Of a stretch of DNA of 64,000 bases, positions 1 to 12,900 are shown piece by piece. Numbering within the stretch: the stretch's first letter is position 1; every line of letters starts with the position of its first letter. Under the pieces are notes generated by a model. That model saw nothing but the letters and a program-made list of their open reading frames with translations, ran no database searches and had not been told where the DNA came from. This DNA is from Tretioscincus oriximinensis (taxonomy: Eukaryota; Chordata; Lepidosauria; Squamata; Gymnophthalmidae): the NCBI GenBank assembly GCA_022410635.1, contig JAJVDF010000191.1:1591226-1655225 (forward strand), in the 5' to 3' direction. Both the position numbers and the translations under genes were made by a program.

Positions 1-306
1 AGGACCCTGTGCCACGACAAAGCATAGCAGCAGCAGCGAAGGAAGAAGAGGCAGTTGCTGCTGCACGCTTTACCTCTTCGTGTGTGTGTGTGTGTGTGAT
101 TGTCTCCTACTGTGCTCCTTCACTTCCTGAGCCCACCAGCAGCAGCCTTCTCAGATCCTCCTTCCTTCCTATTGGCAATGCAGGGACGGGAAGGTGAAGA
201 AGCTCGGCTGCCACTTCTTGGTCAGCAGGGTGGGACAACAGAGGAGTGGCAGGTGAGTAGAGGCAGAGGCACCATACCAGGATGCAGCAGCTGCTTCTTT
301 TTGTTC
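1..306. other. GET4 terminal intron, no gene seen
   Basis: GC-moderate sequence with a short (GT)n run at about 80-98. No exon matching the GET4 C-terminus was found on the minus strand between 1 and 888. Confidence 0.6.
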
Positions 307-390
307 ACATAAGAACACAAGAAGAGCCANGTTGGATCAGGCCACAGCCCATCTAGTCCAGCATTCTGTCTCACACAGAGGCCCACATGA
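307..390 (-). mobile_element. CR1/L3-like LINE 3' end fragment
   Basis: Contains the family signature GGATCAGGCCACAGCCCATC and the terminal ATAAGAACA motif, both inverted. It is truncated. Confidence 0.75.
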
Positions 391-888
391 CTTCCCATCA
401 CAAAAGTGGCATCCCAGGACCAGAACAGAAATGAGATCAGTGGTGGATGGGGCACCAGAGGTCATGTGGCCAAAAAGGTGGAGGGCCAGAAGTTGTGTAA
501 CCAAAAGGGGTGGGGTCAGAAACAAGACATCAGGCGATGGGTGAGGCAGAAGGGGATTGAGAAACTCATACAGTTGAATTTCTCCCTCATATGAGAGCCC
601 TGAAATGGCTGGAAATCTCATACGGGTGATGGCTCATGGAGCGATTTTCCGGCAGGAGGGGAGAGTCCAGAACTCTAACCATTACACCAAATTGGCTCTT
701 CTGATGGTCCTTCAGAAGCTTATGCTGTCTCCCTTTTTCTTGTTTGTCTGCAAGATGCTAAAAGACACACACAACCCTTGACAGAAATTCTGTATTCAAA
801 CTAAGTCAGCTACTTCTTTGAATTCTACCAAGTGAAGCTAAGCAGCAGGTCAAGAAAATAAATTAACAGNGGTTTAAAAGGAACTTAC

Positions 889-964
889 TTCATTATACAT
901 AGGATCCCTCTTCAATGAAGGCTGATATTGTTCACACAATACTGTAAATACTGTTAGCTTTCCT
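889..964 (-). CDS. GET4: GET4 coding exon 7
   Basis: 76 nt encoding [20 protein letters not shown] then PMYNE, ending on a codon boundary before a consensus GTAAGT donor. The next exon (human YLDRIGQLFFGVPP... onward) is not present between bases 1 and 888 and must lie outside the window. Confidence 0.95.
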
Positions 965-3900
965 CTAGAAAAGAAGCAACACAGAGGCGTAAAAAGAAAA
1001 GCCAAGACAACGGGCAGAAAAGGAAAGCAGGGTGTGCTTTGGAGACCAAACAAACCCTACCCGTCAACTGCCAGCAGCAGGAACCAAATGAAGTTCAGCA
1101 GAGGTTGTACAAAGGGGGGGCCCTTTTCTATGGAAGGATGCTTCTGTGTGTATGTCGTAAAAACCACTAGCGCGCTGGTTTTGTTTTTCAAGCACAAGAA
1201 TCTGGAAAAAGGAAGCAGAAATTGGTTACAGGAAATACATGCACATGTGCTGCACTCAGCAAGAAACATCAGCAGAAGGGGACATCAGCAACCCAACAAG
1301 GGACATAAGGAAAAGGCAAAAAATAAAGATAGCTGTACATACATTAAACATGTACTACAGAGTCCAACATTCTGTGGTATAACGACTAATGACAGGGCTC
1401 GGAACTTTGGCAGCCTCCAGTGACCAATGACACAAGGAAGGGAAGGAAGGAATGGAAGAAGAAAAAGGAACGTAAGGAAGAAAGAAGGAGAGAGATGGAA
1501 GGAAGCAAGGGAGTGAGTGAGTGGGTAGAGGAATAGATGTGATGAAGGGGGAGGAGGGGCTAGAGCCTGCGGGATTACCATAATGCAATGGGCTAATTCC
1601 GCTAGTTAATTATTCTGACAAATATCATTCAGTCATATGACTTCCTGCCCTGCCCCTGGAAATGACATCATTTGTGATGGAAATGGAAGTGACATCATTC
1701 CAGAGGCCCCTTTCAAAACCAGGGACAGGAAATGACATCACGAATGATATCATTTCTGGTTCAAAGGACCAAAAATATTTTTTAAAATGGTATGAGGAAC
1801 GCGGGAGGAACATTCGAAGTACCTCTTATGAGAGGGGAAATTCTGATAGAGCATACACAAGTACGATTCTCAGCATTGCGATCACGCATCTACTGTATTT
1901 TTAAACCTTCTTTAGTCTTGCAGAATGAACCTAATCCCTTTTTATTTCTGGACCAAACCACATGGGGATTTAGTCAGAGGAGCCCAAAGGAAGATCCGGA
2001 GGGTATGAGAAAAAACATCTCTTCTGTTAGTTCCGTACTTGTAATAATTTTGGACAAATTAGCTCATAAAGTTAAGAACTATCAGCAGTTGTTAGAAGAA
2101 CTATAGCAGCTTTTGCCAATCAGGCTATTTCCAGAGATTCTGAGCTATAGATAGATCCCCCGGCCACCTTTCTATAAGCAGAAAACATATTTCCGTGGGC
2201 GGGACTGGGCACTGATTGGTTAAAGAGGCACTGTCCCTCTCAGGGCTAGCTGTGGTGCTGGATGGGAGATGTAGTCCACAGGGAAGAGGCTACCCCCTAC
2301 ATGGACTGCCCTTCTTAGCAGGGCCCAATGCCAGTCAACAACTGCTCCATTTCACCCTTCACCCATCATGAAGCTGCTACTGCTAGCTTCATGAACCTGT
2401 TGGGCATCCAAGCTTTTATAACAAGCACTTAGAATCATGAAAAAACAGCATAGAAAAGCAGGCAGAAATACAACTAAGAACAATAAAACAGGAAACAGAA
2501 ATTTGTCCTGAAAATGAGAAACTGAAAGTTGGTCTTTTTGTTAATGTTGGCAACCAGTACCCTGTCTTTATATTTCACCAGCTGGATTGCCTGAATTGGA
2601 TAGAAAACGGTCCCAGATCTTGGATCATTCCACATTGGCAAAGGCCAAGAAATTTGTCTGAGCAAGCAGAAAGACATGCTAAACCAAGGTAGGAAGAGAC
2701 ACCTACTGTAGCACCGCTTGCGCGACAAACATGTCCACCTCACTGCGGTAACCTCGGGAGGAGGAATATTCTACCAACATGTTTGCACATCCTTCCCCAT
2801 CTGTGGAGTGCAAGAAGTGATACCGAGATTCACAATAGTTTTGCTCTAGAAAAAGAAAATTTTTAAAGAGATTGAGTTGGTTACACGCAGCTTCTTCAAG
2901 GATAATACAAAACGAGCAAATCTAACCACATCTTATACGTTTGAAAAGGATAGAAAAGTTACTTTTAAAATGCAACCANAAACTTGGGAGTCCAAGAATC
3001 TAAGGGTCTTTCCACACTGAGCTTTATTTTGGGATACATCTCAGAATAGTGGCCTGCCACCCACATGCCATAGTCTGCACGGATATGCAGATGACAAGTC
3101 CCTATTCCAAGGTATCTTCATAGCATCATAGAGTTGGAAGGGTCCTCCGGGGACATGTGATCTAACCAAAGGCTCCTTGCAGGATTCGCTAAACCATCCC
3201 AGATACATGGGAATCCAGCCTCTGCTTGAAGATTTCCACTGAAGAAGAACTCACCATTCCACTAGGGTCTTCAGAAGCGTCCTGATAATCTCTCCAACTG
3301 GGCTTTTATTCTAGATATGAACGTAACAGTAGCCACGCTGGAATAGGCCACAGATCACATTGCAATAATCCAGCAATTTACATTGGCCTGTGGAATTTGC
3401 TTCCAGACGAGGTGTTGCTAGCTAGCAGCTTGATTAGCTTTAAGACAGTATTAGACAAGTTCATGGACACCAAGGATATAAACAGCTACAGATGCAATTG
3501 CCCAGATGCAGTTGATGGGCCACTTTATGAGACAGAATGTTGGACTGGATGGGCTCTGGCCCCATTCATCAGAGCTCCACTAACATTCTTATGTTCAGTT
3601 AGCAGCCCCCTATTCCAAGATGAATCCCACAAAGTTCAGTGTGGACAGGTTGAGAGTTGATTTCTGCTTGTCAATACCACGCATCTGAAAAGCCTGAGAA
3701 ATACTTGGGCAATAAAGGTGAAACCCCATTATAATGAACACCAAAGGGTTGGGTGAATTTGTTATAATGAAATTTTGTTGTAAGGAAACCCATTGTAAGG
3801 AACATTACTCTTATGGGTGTTCTGCTGGCACTTTCAAATTTGTTTGCTATAATGTGAATTTTGTTATACCAGGATTCTTTATAAAGAGGTTTCACTTGTA

Positions 3901-6900
3901 TTATTAAAAAGATGTAGGACCCCTTATTTCTTTCCCATCCCATATTACCCACCTCAGCTCTTTCAACAAGTATCAAGACACATTTGGCAGAGAACTCTCA
4001 ACATCTGGAGCATCAGTTGGCCCTGTGATAGCCCCAAGTTATGGAATGATCTTCGTCTAAGGTGCATCAGGCACTTCTACTGTGTATGTTTAGACACCTG
4101 GTGAAGTAGCTCCAGTTCCCCATTCACTTTTGGCCGGTCCAATTATCCCCTCTCTCTGCAGGCACTTTTATTACTTTCAACTGTCCTGTTTGGTCTGTTT
4201 TTGTTATTTTTCTACTGTAACCCACTCTGAGACCTTTAAGTGTAGGGCACAATATATTAAATAAATAAATAAATCAGTGGCTTGCCAATTGTTTAAGTAA
4301 ATCTGCAGAAGTGAACGTAAGATTTAGCCAATGAAGAATACTAGTCCATCTCAATAAATTAGAATATCTTGAACATGTTAATTTATTTTGGTAATTAATT
4401 CAAACAGTGAAGCGTGATCTATTTCAGGTGTTTATTTCTTTGGTTGGGGTGTGATATCATCCATCTACAATACTGAACTTTCTAACAATATACTAATTTT
4501 CAGAGATACTTTTTTCATTATCTGTAAGGCATAATCATCCACATTAAAAGAAATAGACGTTTGAAATAAATCACTCTGTGTGTAATGAACACAGAGATTT
4601 ACCTACTACAATTGAATCACAGAATTAATTTTTTTCGTGACTGTCTGATTTATTGAGAGGCACTATTTTGAAGTCTATCTTACGTGTAAGCATAGGGCAG
4701 CATTCACACTATAGAATCAGATGCGAAGAACATTTTTTAAATCTCTCTTACGTTGATCCTGGATTTAAAAATAAAGGCATCATTGAGCAGACATTAATCC
4801 AAGATATTATTTTAACATATATTTTAAAATCTTTACTTTTATTTATGCTATCTATTTAAATGTAATGTAAAGCATATGATATGTATGGTCAAATGACTAA
4901 TCATTAATAACAAATTGGTAATAAATTTAAGAAAATATTATTGTAGGAATGGAGCCACTCTGAGTTTAGTGCTGTCAGTTCCTTTCTGTAGCAGAGGTAT
5001 TTGGGACAGGGCGGAGTAAAGCAAGACACAAAGCAGCAGATCAGGTTCTAAAGAGCTACTCTAGGGTTACTAACAGCTTACACAGGCCTGTTGTTTCTGT
5101 CATTATTTTTAATGCAATACTATATCAACTCTTTATAATACAGGCTTGCTTTGCAAACCCTCTTTCCCCCATTTCTAAAATATTTATTAGCTTTAATTTC
5201 AATTTAAAAATAATCATAAACTTTTGTTTTAAAATCGGTTTGTTTACTTCAAAATATTTTATTAAATCTCAAATTGCCAAAAGAATTTGGATGGCAGGTC
5301 TCTTATTCCAAGATATATCCCAGAATAAGGCCCAGTGTGGAAAGGGTTTCTCTGTTTTCTATTCTTCTCCTCCCCTCCAATTCTCCTTTTATATCATTTC
5401 TAAGCAATCTATCTTCATTACTTGCATTTGTTAGACATTCTAGTAGCCTTTCAAAGACATCAAGGCACAGTATTGATTGATTGATGCCTTTACCCCGTCC
5501 TATATCCAAAGGGCTCAGAGCGGTCAGTAAAAACAACAGTACAAAATTAGCATATTAAAACAATATCTGAACGTGGAAAGAAAAAGAGCATTTCTTCAAG
5601 CAACTACCAATCTTCAACCAAAGGATACAATGATCATAACAGATGAACCTTGAGACGAACTATTTCATAGACTGAGGGCAACCACCGAGAAGGTCCTATT
5701 CTGGGTTCCAATCTACTGGCTGTTGAGAGGGGTGGGACAAACAGGAGGGTCTCCCCTGCAGATCTTAGGACTTGGCATGTTGATATGGAAAACCTTTGGG
5801 TATTTGTGGCCCAAGTTATTTAGAGTCTTTTAAGTTAAAAGTTAACACCTTTATGAGCAAACACAGGCAGGCTGAAAAGCCTCTGTAATTTAGCTGTTCC
5901 TACCTTTCCACAAGGTGATGGCTAGCAACTGGTGCAATTTTGGATGTCCAAGCTTTCCTGACCCACCGCTGGACCACTTCAGCGCCCTAGACACAAAGGC
6001 CACCCTCTCGGGAGAATTTTGATCCATCAGGCTGAATAATTTGGACAGATTCTCTAGAAAAAAACAAATAACTTTCATTAGGCCAAAGACAGCAAGATTC
6101 ATGTAAATAACGTCTTGGTGAAAGCGGAAAACTATTTTATGTGCCAACTTCACAACCCTGCCAAACAGTCATGAGAAAGCAAAAGGCAAAAAGGCTGACT
6201 CACGATCACCTAACCCGTTGCAAGATCTTGAAGGAAATGTACAATCTGTAAATGAACCCAATTCAAGGTATTGACACTGATATACAAAGCCCTGAATGGT
6301 TTGGCCTCAAGGACCCAAAGCCACATCTCTTCCTATATAGACCTTCCTGTGATCTAAGACCACAAAACAAGGGCCTTCTTATAGTTCCGCTTCCCTTGAG
6401 ATGTTAAGGGCCGTGGTACACAAGAGGGACTTTTCTGTGTGGCTCCTTGTTTTCAAATAGCCTCTTAATGAAGGAACACCAGGTGCCAATTGTTTATGAT
6501 TTTTGGCACCTGGTTAAAACCTACCTGCCATCCAGTTGATCCCCTAATTCCTGAATGTAGTCCTGCCAGGGAGGGACAGATTTGGGGTGACTTNTGCTTA
6601 TATCTTTTGTTATGGTCCACCCTGGGACCTTCAGATGAAGGACAAGATATAAAACTAATAAATAAATTAAACAAAGAAATAAACACAAAACAGGCTGGGA
6701 AACTGGGTGTTCCTCACAGAATTCAATTATTGCACAATTATTATAACTACTGCCAAAGATTGTGGACCACCTGTAGACCCGAAAATTTGCCCGGGTCCAA
6801 AATTCAGACCAGATTCAGCTTTTTCTTCAAATACTTGCCATTAACCAAGGTCTAAATCTATCAGTGTCTCCATCGAGTGTATTTCAGAGAAGTAGCTGTG

Positions 6901-9900
6901 TTACTCTTAGTTCAGAAAGTCCAGGAAGGGGAGGCTAACAAGAGAAAGGTAGGAGCCTTATTTTTAATTCCTGAATTTGCTGTGCAGAGAACAAGGCCTG
7001 AGGCGTCAGGCAAGCATCTGAATAAAGTTTGCTTTCCATGACTGTTAAAAACACACATTTAAACTGGCATACAGGAATATTTTATAAACTTAAAATATTC
7101 CTTTATGCCAGTTTAAATGTTTTTATGGGACAGTTTAATGGGCTTTAGGAATGCGTACATACAGATGTACAGTATGTGTTGGTGCTAATTTCCAGCAATA
7201 AACTGTGAAAGAGAAATGGAGGAACCTCTTACCTAATAGCTCATCTGCAACTTTTGCATCTGACTTCTCCAGGGATTCTAAAACAAGCATGGACAGATCA
7301 GCAGCACTGTTTTGCTAGAAAATACAGAAGAAACACAAAATAGGCAAGACTAAAGCACAGATGCAATAGGAGCCAAAGGACAGATGGATCTTTGAATAGA
7401 GAACTTGTCCTGAGTGTACCACTTAAATAACTTGTGAGTCACCAGGGTTGATTTGTTTGAAGTTGCACAGATAACCCAGTAAAGGCGAATGCCTCCTCAT
7501 GCAGTCAAGAGAGGTTTTTTAAAGCCTTTTAAACAGCTCCTGCAAGTTTAAAAGTGGCTACATTTTAAATTTAGGATGCAATTGTGACTCAAACTGGAAC
7601 ACATGTCCTTGCAAGGAAGGTTAGAACATAAGAAGAGCCATACTGGATCAGGCCACAGCCCATCACATCCAGCATTCTGTGTCACACAGAGGCCCACCAG
7701 ATGCACCTGGGCAGTCCGAACAGAGGAAAGCAAAATATGCTCCTGTTCNTGACTCCCTGCAAATGATATTTCAGGAGTCCTGCCTGTTGCTCTATCCCGG
7801 AGGCAACATCCAGACATCCATCCTAGTATCCATTTATACCCTTGGTGTCCATAAACCTGTCTAATCCTGCTTGAAACTATCCAAGCTGTTAGCTACCACT
7901 AACATTATTGCTAAAATCTCCTTGAAGAAGCAGAGGAAAGGAAGCCCAAAGAACATTTGTCTTGAGTTGCCTGCGAAAGCAAGACGAATCAAAGAACCAC
8001 AATTTATATTCCCTTGAATTTCAGCTTCTATCCACAGACATTCAGAATTGGTTCAGTCATTTTGCAGTTTGTAGCAAATTGGGAAGTTTGCAAGCTTTGC
8101 ATGAAACTGAACCATCTGCTTGTCCCAAAAAGTTTGAATTGAATCTGAACCAAGGGATGTTCTAATGACCCATGGGAGTTGAGAGCAGGGGAAAAATTCA
8201 TCTTTTCTTTGGCTTGGGAATCCCAGAAGAAAATGGTGGGTGATTTGGTCAGACAGGATCCTGGACTACATGGGGTGTAGCCACATCCAGCAGGGCTCCT
8301 CTTAAACTTTTATTAACAAAGGGTGATTTTCTCTGGTTCACATGCAAACTAAACCAGCAGTTGTTTGGAAAACCTGATATAGATGAACGCTGAACCAAGG
8401 GGTGTTGTAATGAATGATGCGCACCATAGTGAATCAAGGGTATTTGCTACAATTCATATGCAAACCAACTTGCCTTGCTATTGGGGGTGTGGAACCCTTC
8501 AAATCGAACTGAACCAAGGGTAGTTGGTTCAATTTGAAATAAATCACTAAATTTCAGTTCATACATGTCTCTGCTTCCACCAGCTCCAACCAGTCTGGCC
8601 AGCAACTTCTTCTATTTTGAAATGCTCAGGTGCAAGTGGGGGGGCCACTGTGTGAAACAGAATGCTGGTCCCATGAACGATGGTCGCATTCAGCATAGTT
8701 CCTTTTAGTTCCCTATATTTCCAGGGGTCACAATAGTACTTGAAGACTTTACAATTGGATAATATTTGGACGAACCCGAGGGCCTGGAGTGATGTCATCA
8801 ACATTTTAAAGCCAGGGCCAGGCTGTCAGCAGTTGCAATGGAACCCGACCCAGCACATCAGCAGAAATGGGAAGGAACAACACAGGAAGAGGGAAGGAGG
8901 AACATGAAAGGCCGGGAAGACGACTAAGCTAGAGCTCCTGTTGCATTAAACTAGGCATGAGGCTCATTCCACCAGCGTTCCAACGAATTTGTGAGCCCAG
9001 GTCTCTGTTTTGTTTAAAAGACCTGCTGTTAGGGTTAGCAGGATATCCCTTTTCTAATAGATTTTGCACAGTATGGACATCGTTGCTTAAAGAAACAAAA
9101 AAATGACCTCACAGTGAAAGGGTGTCCAGAAGCTGCCATAATTATCAGCTGTGACCAGGATTCGTTCTTAATTACAGCTCCTAATATTGGTACCTTTTTC
9201 ACAGAATTCTTAACGGATCTTACTTGATTGTGACTGAAGAACAGAAGAGCACCAGAATACATGAGTTCTCTGGCTTCCACGTACTTGCCCTGTGACATGT
9301 ACCTGCGAAGTTAAAATTTCTTTTTTAATAAAGTGGAATAAAAAGCATCAAGAGACACATCAGAAAAGTGCACACTTGCAAACAGTGGAGAACGCTTCTC
9401 CCTTGGTTGAGCTTAACCTTTTGAAATGGCAAAAACAGGCAATGAGGAATAATTTAAGTCTGAAAGCGATAGGGGAAACTGACTTGGATGTAAATGCAAA
9501 GGAAATATTTTATTTATTTATACTTACGATATACCTGCAGGTCTCAGGGTGGCCAACAATAAAAAGTACAGTTCAAAACTGACATATTAAAATATGTGAA
9601 AATATTGAAGTCTTTTGAGAAATGAGCTTCAAAGGATGAAGGATCAACCTGCCTGTGAGATCTGTAGAAGGGGCCCTCCTGGTTATATTGCTCCTCTTGG
9701 CAGCACAGGGAGTGCAAACCTGGGCAGGACCTTCTCTGTGGTGGCCCCTAGACTATGAAATAGTCTCCCCCTTGAGGTGCGTCAGTCATCATCACTGGGT
9801 TCATTCAGAAAATCTTTGAAGACACACTTCTTTAACCTGGCCTTCGGCTTAAAAAACATCTCACCCTTCTCTACTTTTGGAGACTGTTTAAAATGTTAAT

Positions 9901-12900
9901 CCTGTACTCCTGGTTTGATTGTTAACTGCCCTGAGATCTTTGTGCATAGAGTGGGACATAAGCATAAATAAATACCTATCTTTTGGGAATACCAAGATTT
10001 TTTTTAAAAAAGGATTAAAGTATGGGAAGAAATAAAATATCAGGGCAAAATTTAATAGAGGCCAAAGACAGTTGCTTAATATCTTGGTGTTTCAGTTGGG
10101 TACCATTAAAGAAAAAGAAGAAGAGTCAGTTATAGAGCCTGAAGGGAACCAAAGTGGCTTCCACAACCGTCTTTTCACAACAGACATCTTATAGAGTAGG
10201 TGGGGCAGTGAGAGCTCTGAGGAACCGTGACTAGCCCAAGGTAACTTGCTGGCTTTTGGGGAGGAGATGAGAATCGAATTGGGAGACTGCATGGTGCCTG
10301 TGTGAACAACTTTATGCACTTTCTTTCTTGCAGTGATGCAAAAGTAATTTGCCTGAGAATTCAGTCTGAGAACTGAGCTGGCAACCTTCAGCCTTCTAGA
10401 CAGTTTTGCTCTACCACTAAGCTATAGCAATTCCCAAACTCTGTGGTCCCCTTCATGTAGTCTTATTGGCAGGGACAGAGAAGCAGCTTGGCATTGCTTT
10501 CTTCTAGGGAAAGGCTAGGGGTTGAATTGCAAAGACCATTTTCAGGCAATTTGCTCTCTCCCCTTCCACCCACCCCTGTTGCTTTTTGATCATTTATATG
10601 GCCCATAAGAACTGTCATAAACCAGTGTGGTATGAAATGCACCTTCCCCTTCAGGCTGCTCCCTTTTTTGCCCAGATTGTAATGCCATACGGCAAAACAG
10701 CGGGCAAAACGGATGACAAGGCACAAAAGATTCAGCTAGGAGCGAATGTTGCTTGATGCCAGCCTGTCCAGGCAGAGTGACAAAAAGGCAGCACAGTGGA
10801 TTTGCTCAGAAGGCAGTGCCCCCCTCCTTCTTGGCATAGCATCATGATGCAGCCTTTGCTATATGGTATGAGGTAGATCAGCAGATGCGCTGCTTATTAG
10901 TACCTGCCTTTGGCTAAGGGATAGCAAGTGTCCATGCACAGTAAAGAGCAGTTGAAATGGCCAGTCCACAGACCTTGACAATCAAAGTTCTGTAATCATT
11001 CCTTAAGCAACTGTATCTCAGGCCTGACAAAACCCTGGAACATTGTTACTCCTGGTTTACTTATAAAAGGGCAACAGGAAATGATCAAAAAGCTAGAGTG
11101 TCTCCCTTATGAAATCTGGCTGCAACATCTGGGTTTTTTCAGCCTTGAAAGACGGTGTTTAATAAATTATTTGATTGAAATGTACAAAATCGTGCATGGA
11201 ATAGGTATGGTAAATAGAGAAAAAGTATTTCTAGGACCAGGGGGCACTCCTTGAAACTGAGGGACAGAAGAGTGAGAACAGACAAAAGAAAGTATTTTTT
11301 ACCCAGAGGGTCCTTTGTCTGTGAAAATTATTTCCAGAAGAGGTGGTGGTACTTAGCAGCCTGGATAGCTTTAAGACAGGATTAGACAAGTTAAAGGAAG
11401 CCAAGGATATAAACAGCTACTTGGATGCATCTTTTGATCCTTTGTCCGAGATGGAACAACAGGCAGGATTCCTTAAAATATCATTTGCAGGGAGTTGAGA
11501 ACCAGTGAAGGTCTGTTTCAGACTGCCCAGGTGCAATTGGAGGGCCCCTATGTGAGACAGAATGTTGGCCTAGATGGGCTCTGGGCCCATTTAGCAGGGT
11601 TCCTCTTATATTCTTATCTACCCCAGGACACTGGTTACTCCTGGCTACTCTACCTGGTGTAATATTGTTATTTCTAGTTTACTTCAAATATTGGGATACT
11701 GTTACTCCTGGCTACTATAGGTGCCAGGGTATTATTACTCCTGGTTTACTTTAGATATCAAGCACTATTGCTCCTGGCTACTCCAGGTGTTAGGTTATTG
11801 CCACTTTTGGTTACTCCAGATACTGGGCTATTTTAACGCCTGGTTACTCCAGGTGCTAGTGTACTACTACTGCAGGCACCTAGATATGATTTAATCACCT
11901 GTACTTTTACCGAGTATGTGCACACATAATCGCAGCAAATCTCAAGGTGAGAACACTTAATTGACCTTGGCTGATTTCAGAAAGCTAAGCAGAATTTGAG
12001 CTAATATAAATTTCTATCAAGCAACTGGATGGGAGACCACTGGAAAGTCTCAGGACTTTGCCTTGAAGAAAGTAGCATATCTCATTCTTTTTCGTTCTTT
12101 CTTTTCTGCCAAGATACATCTGTGTAGTGAGCAGGAGAAAAGTATGGTAAAGTCATGGTGTCCCTGCTAGCACTTTCTCAAAAATATTACTTATACTACC
12201 CTACATGGGTTTACTTGTTTATTTAAAAGAAGATTTATGTCCCATTCTTTGCCAAAAATCCCAGGACACATCGCAACAGAAAATGAAACATATTTAAAAC
12301 ATAACCTATCCAGCCTCTCTTTTACTCTTTCTCACCTCCCAGCAGCACAACTTTCAGGAATTTGGAAAATGACAGGGTAAACATAGGTTTTAGCAAGGTG
12401 TCAAAGTTAGTGGTCGGTGCACCTCCATTAGGGTGGAGAAGGCCCTCTTACGCATGTGCCATGCCTCTGAAGGCAGCAGAATTGTGAGAAGAGCACCATT
12501 TTGTGACCTTAGTCCAGTGATGACGAATTTATGATACACATGTCAAAGGTGACACACCAAGACATTTTGGGTGACACACTGCAACCTTGATTAAATTTAA
12601 ATTTAAGAATTAATATATTTTTAAAAAATAAAAAAATGAAAAGAAACTTGAATTTTGTTTTCCCAGCGCATTAAAACCAACGAAAGAAACCATCCAACAG
12701 ATGAAATTCGTATCGCTTGCTTGGGCTTGAAGTGTACAAAATGCCAACCTTCAATTGAAGATTTGGCAAATGAAATTAAGCAAAAAGTCAGCTTCAAAAA
12801 TATAACATTTTCTTTACAAGACTCGACCTACAAATATCACAAAATTGTGGGTATTTCTGTGACCTGGCACCCAAGTTAAGATAGAGGATTTTTTACGGAT

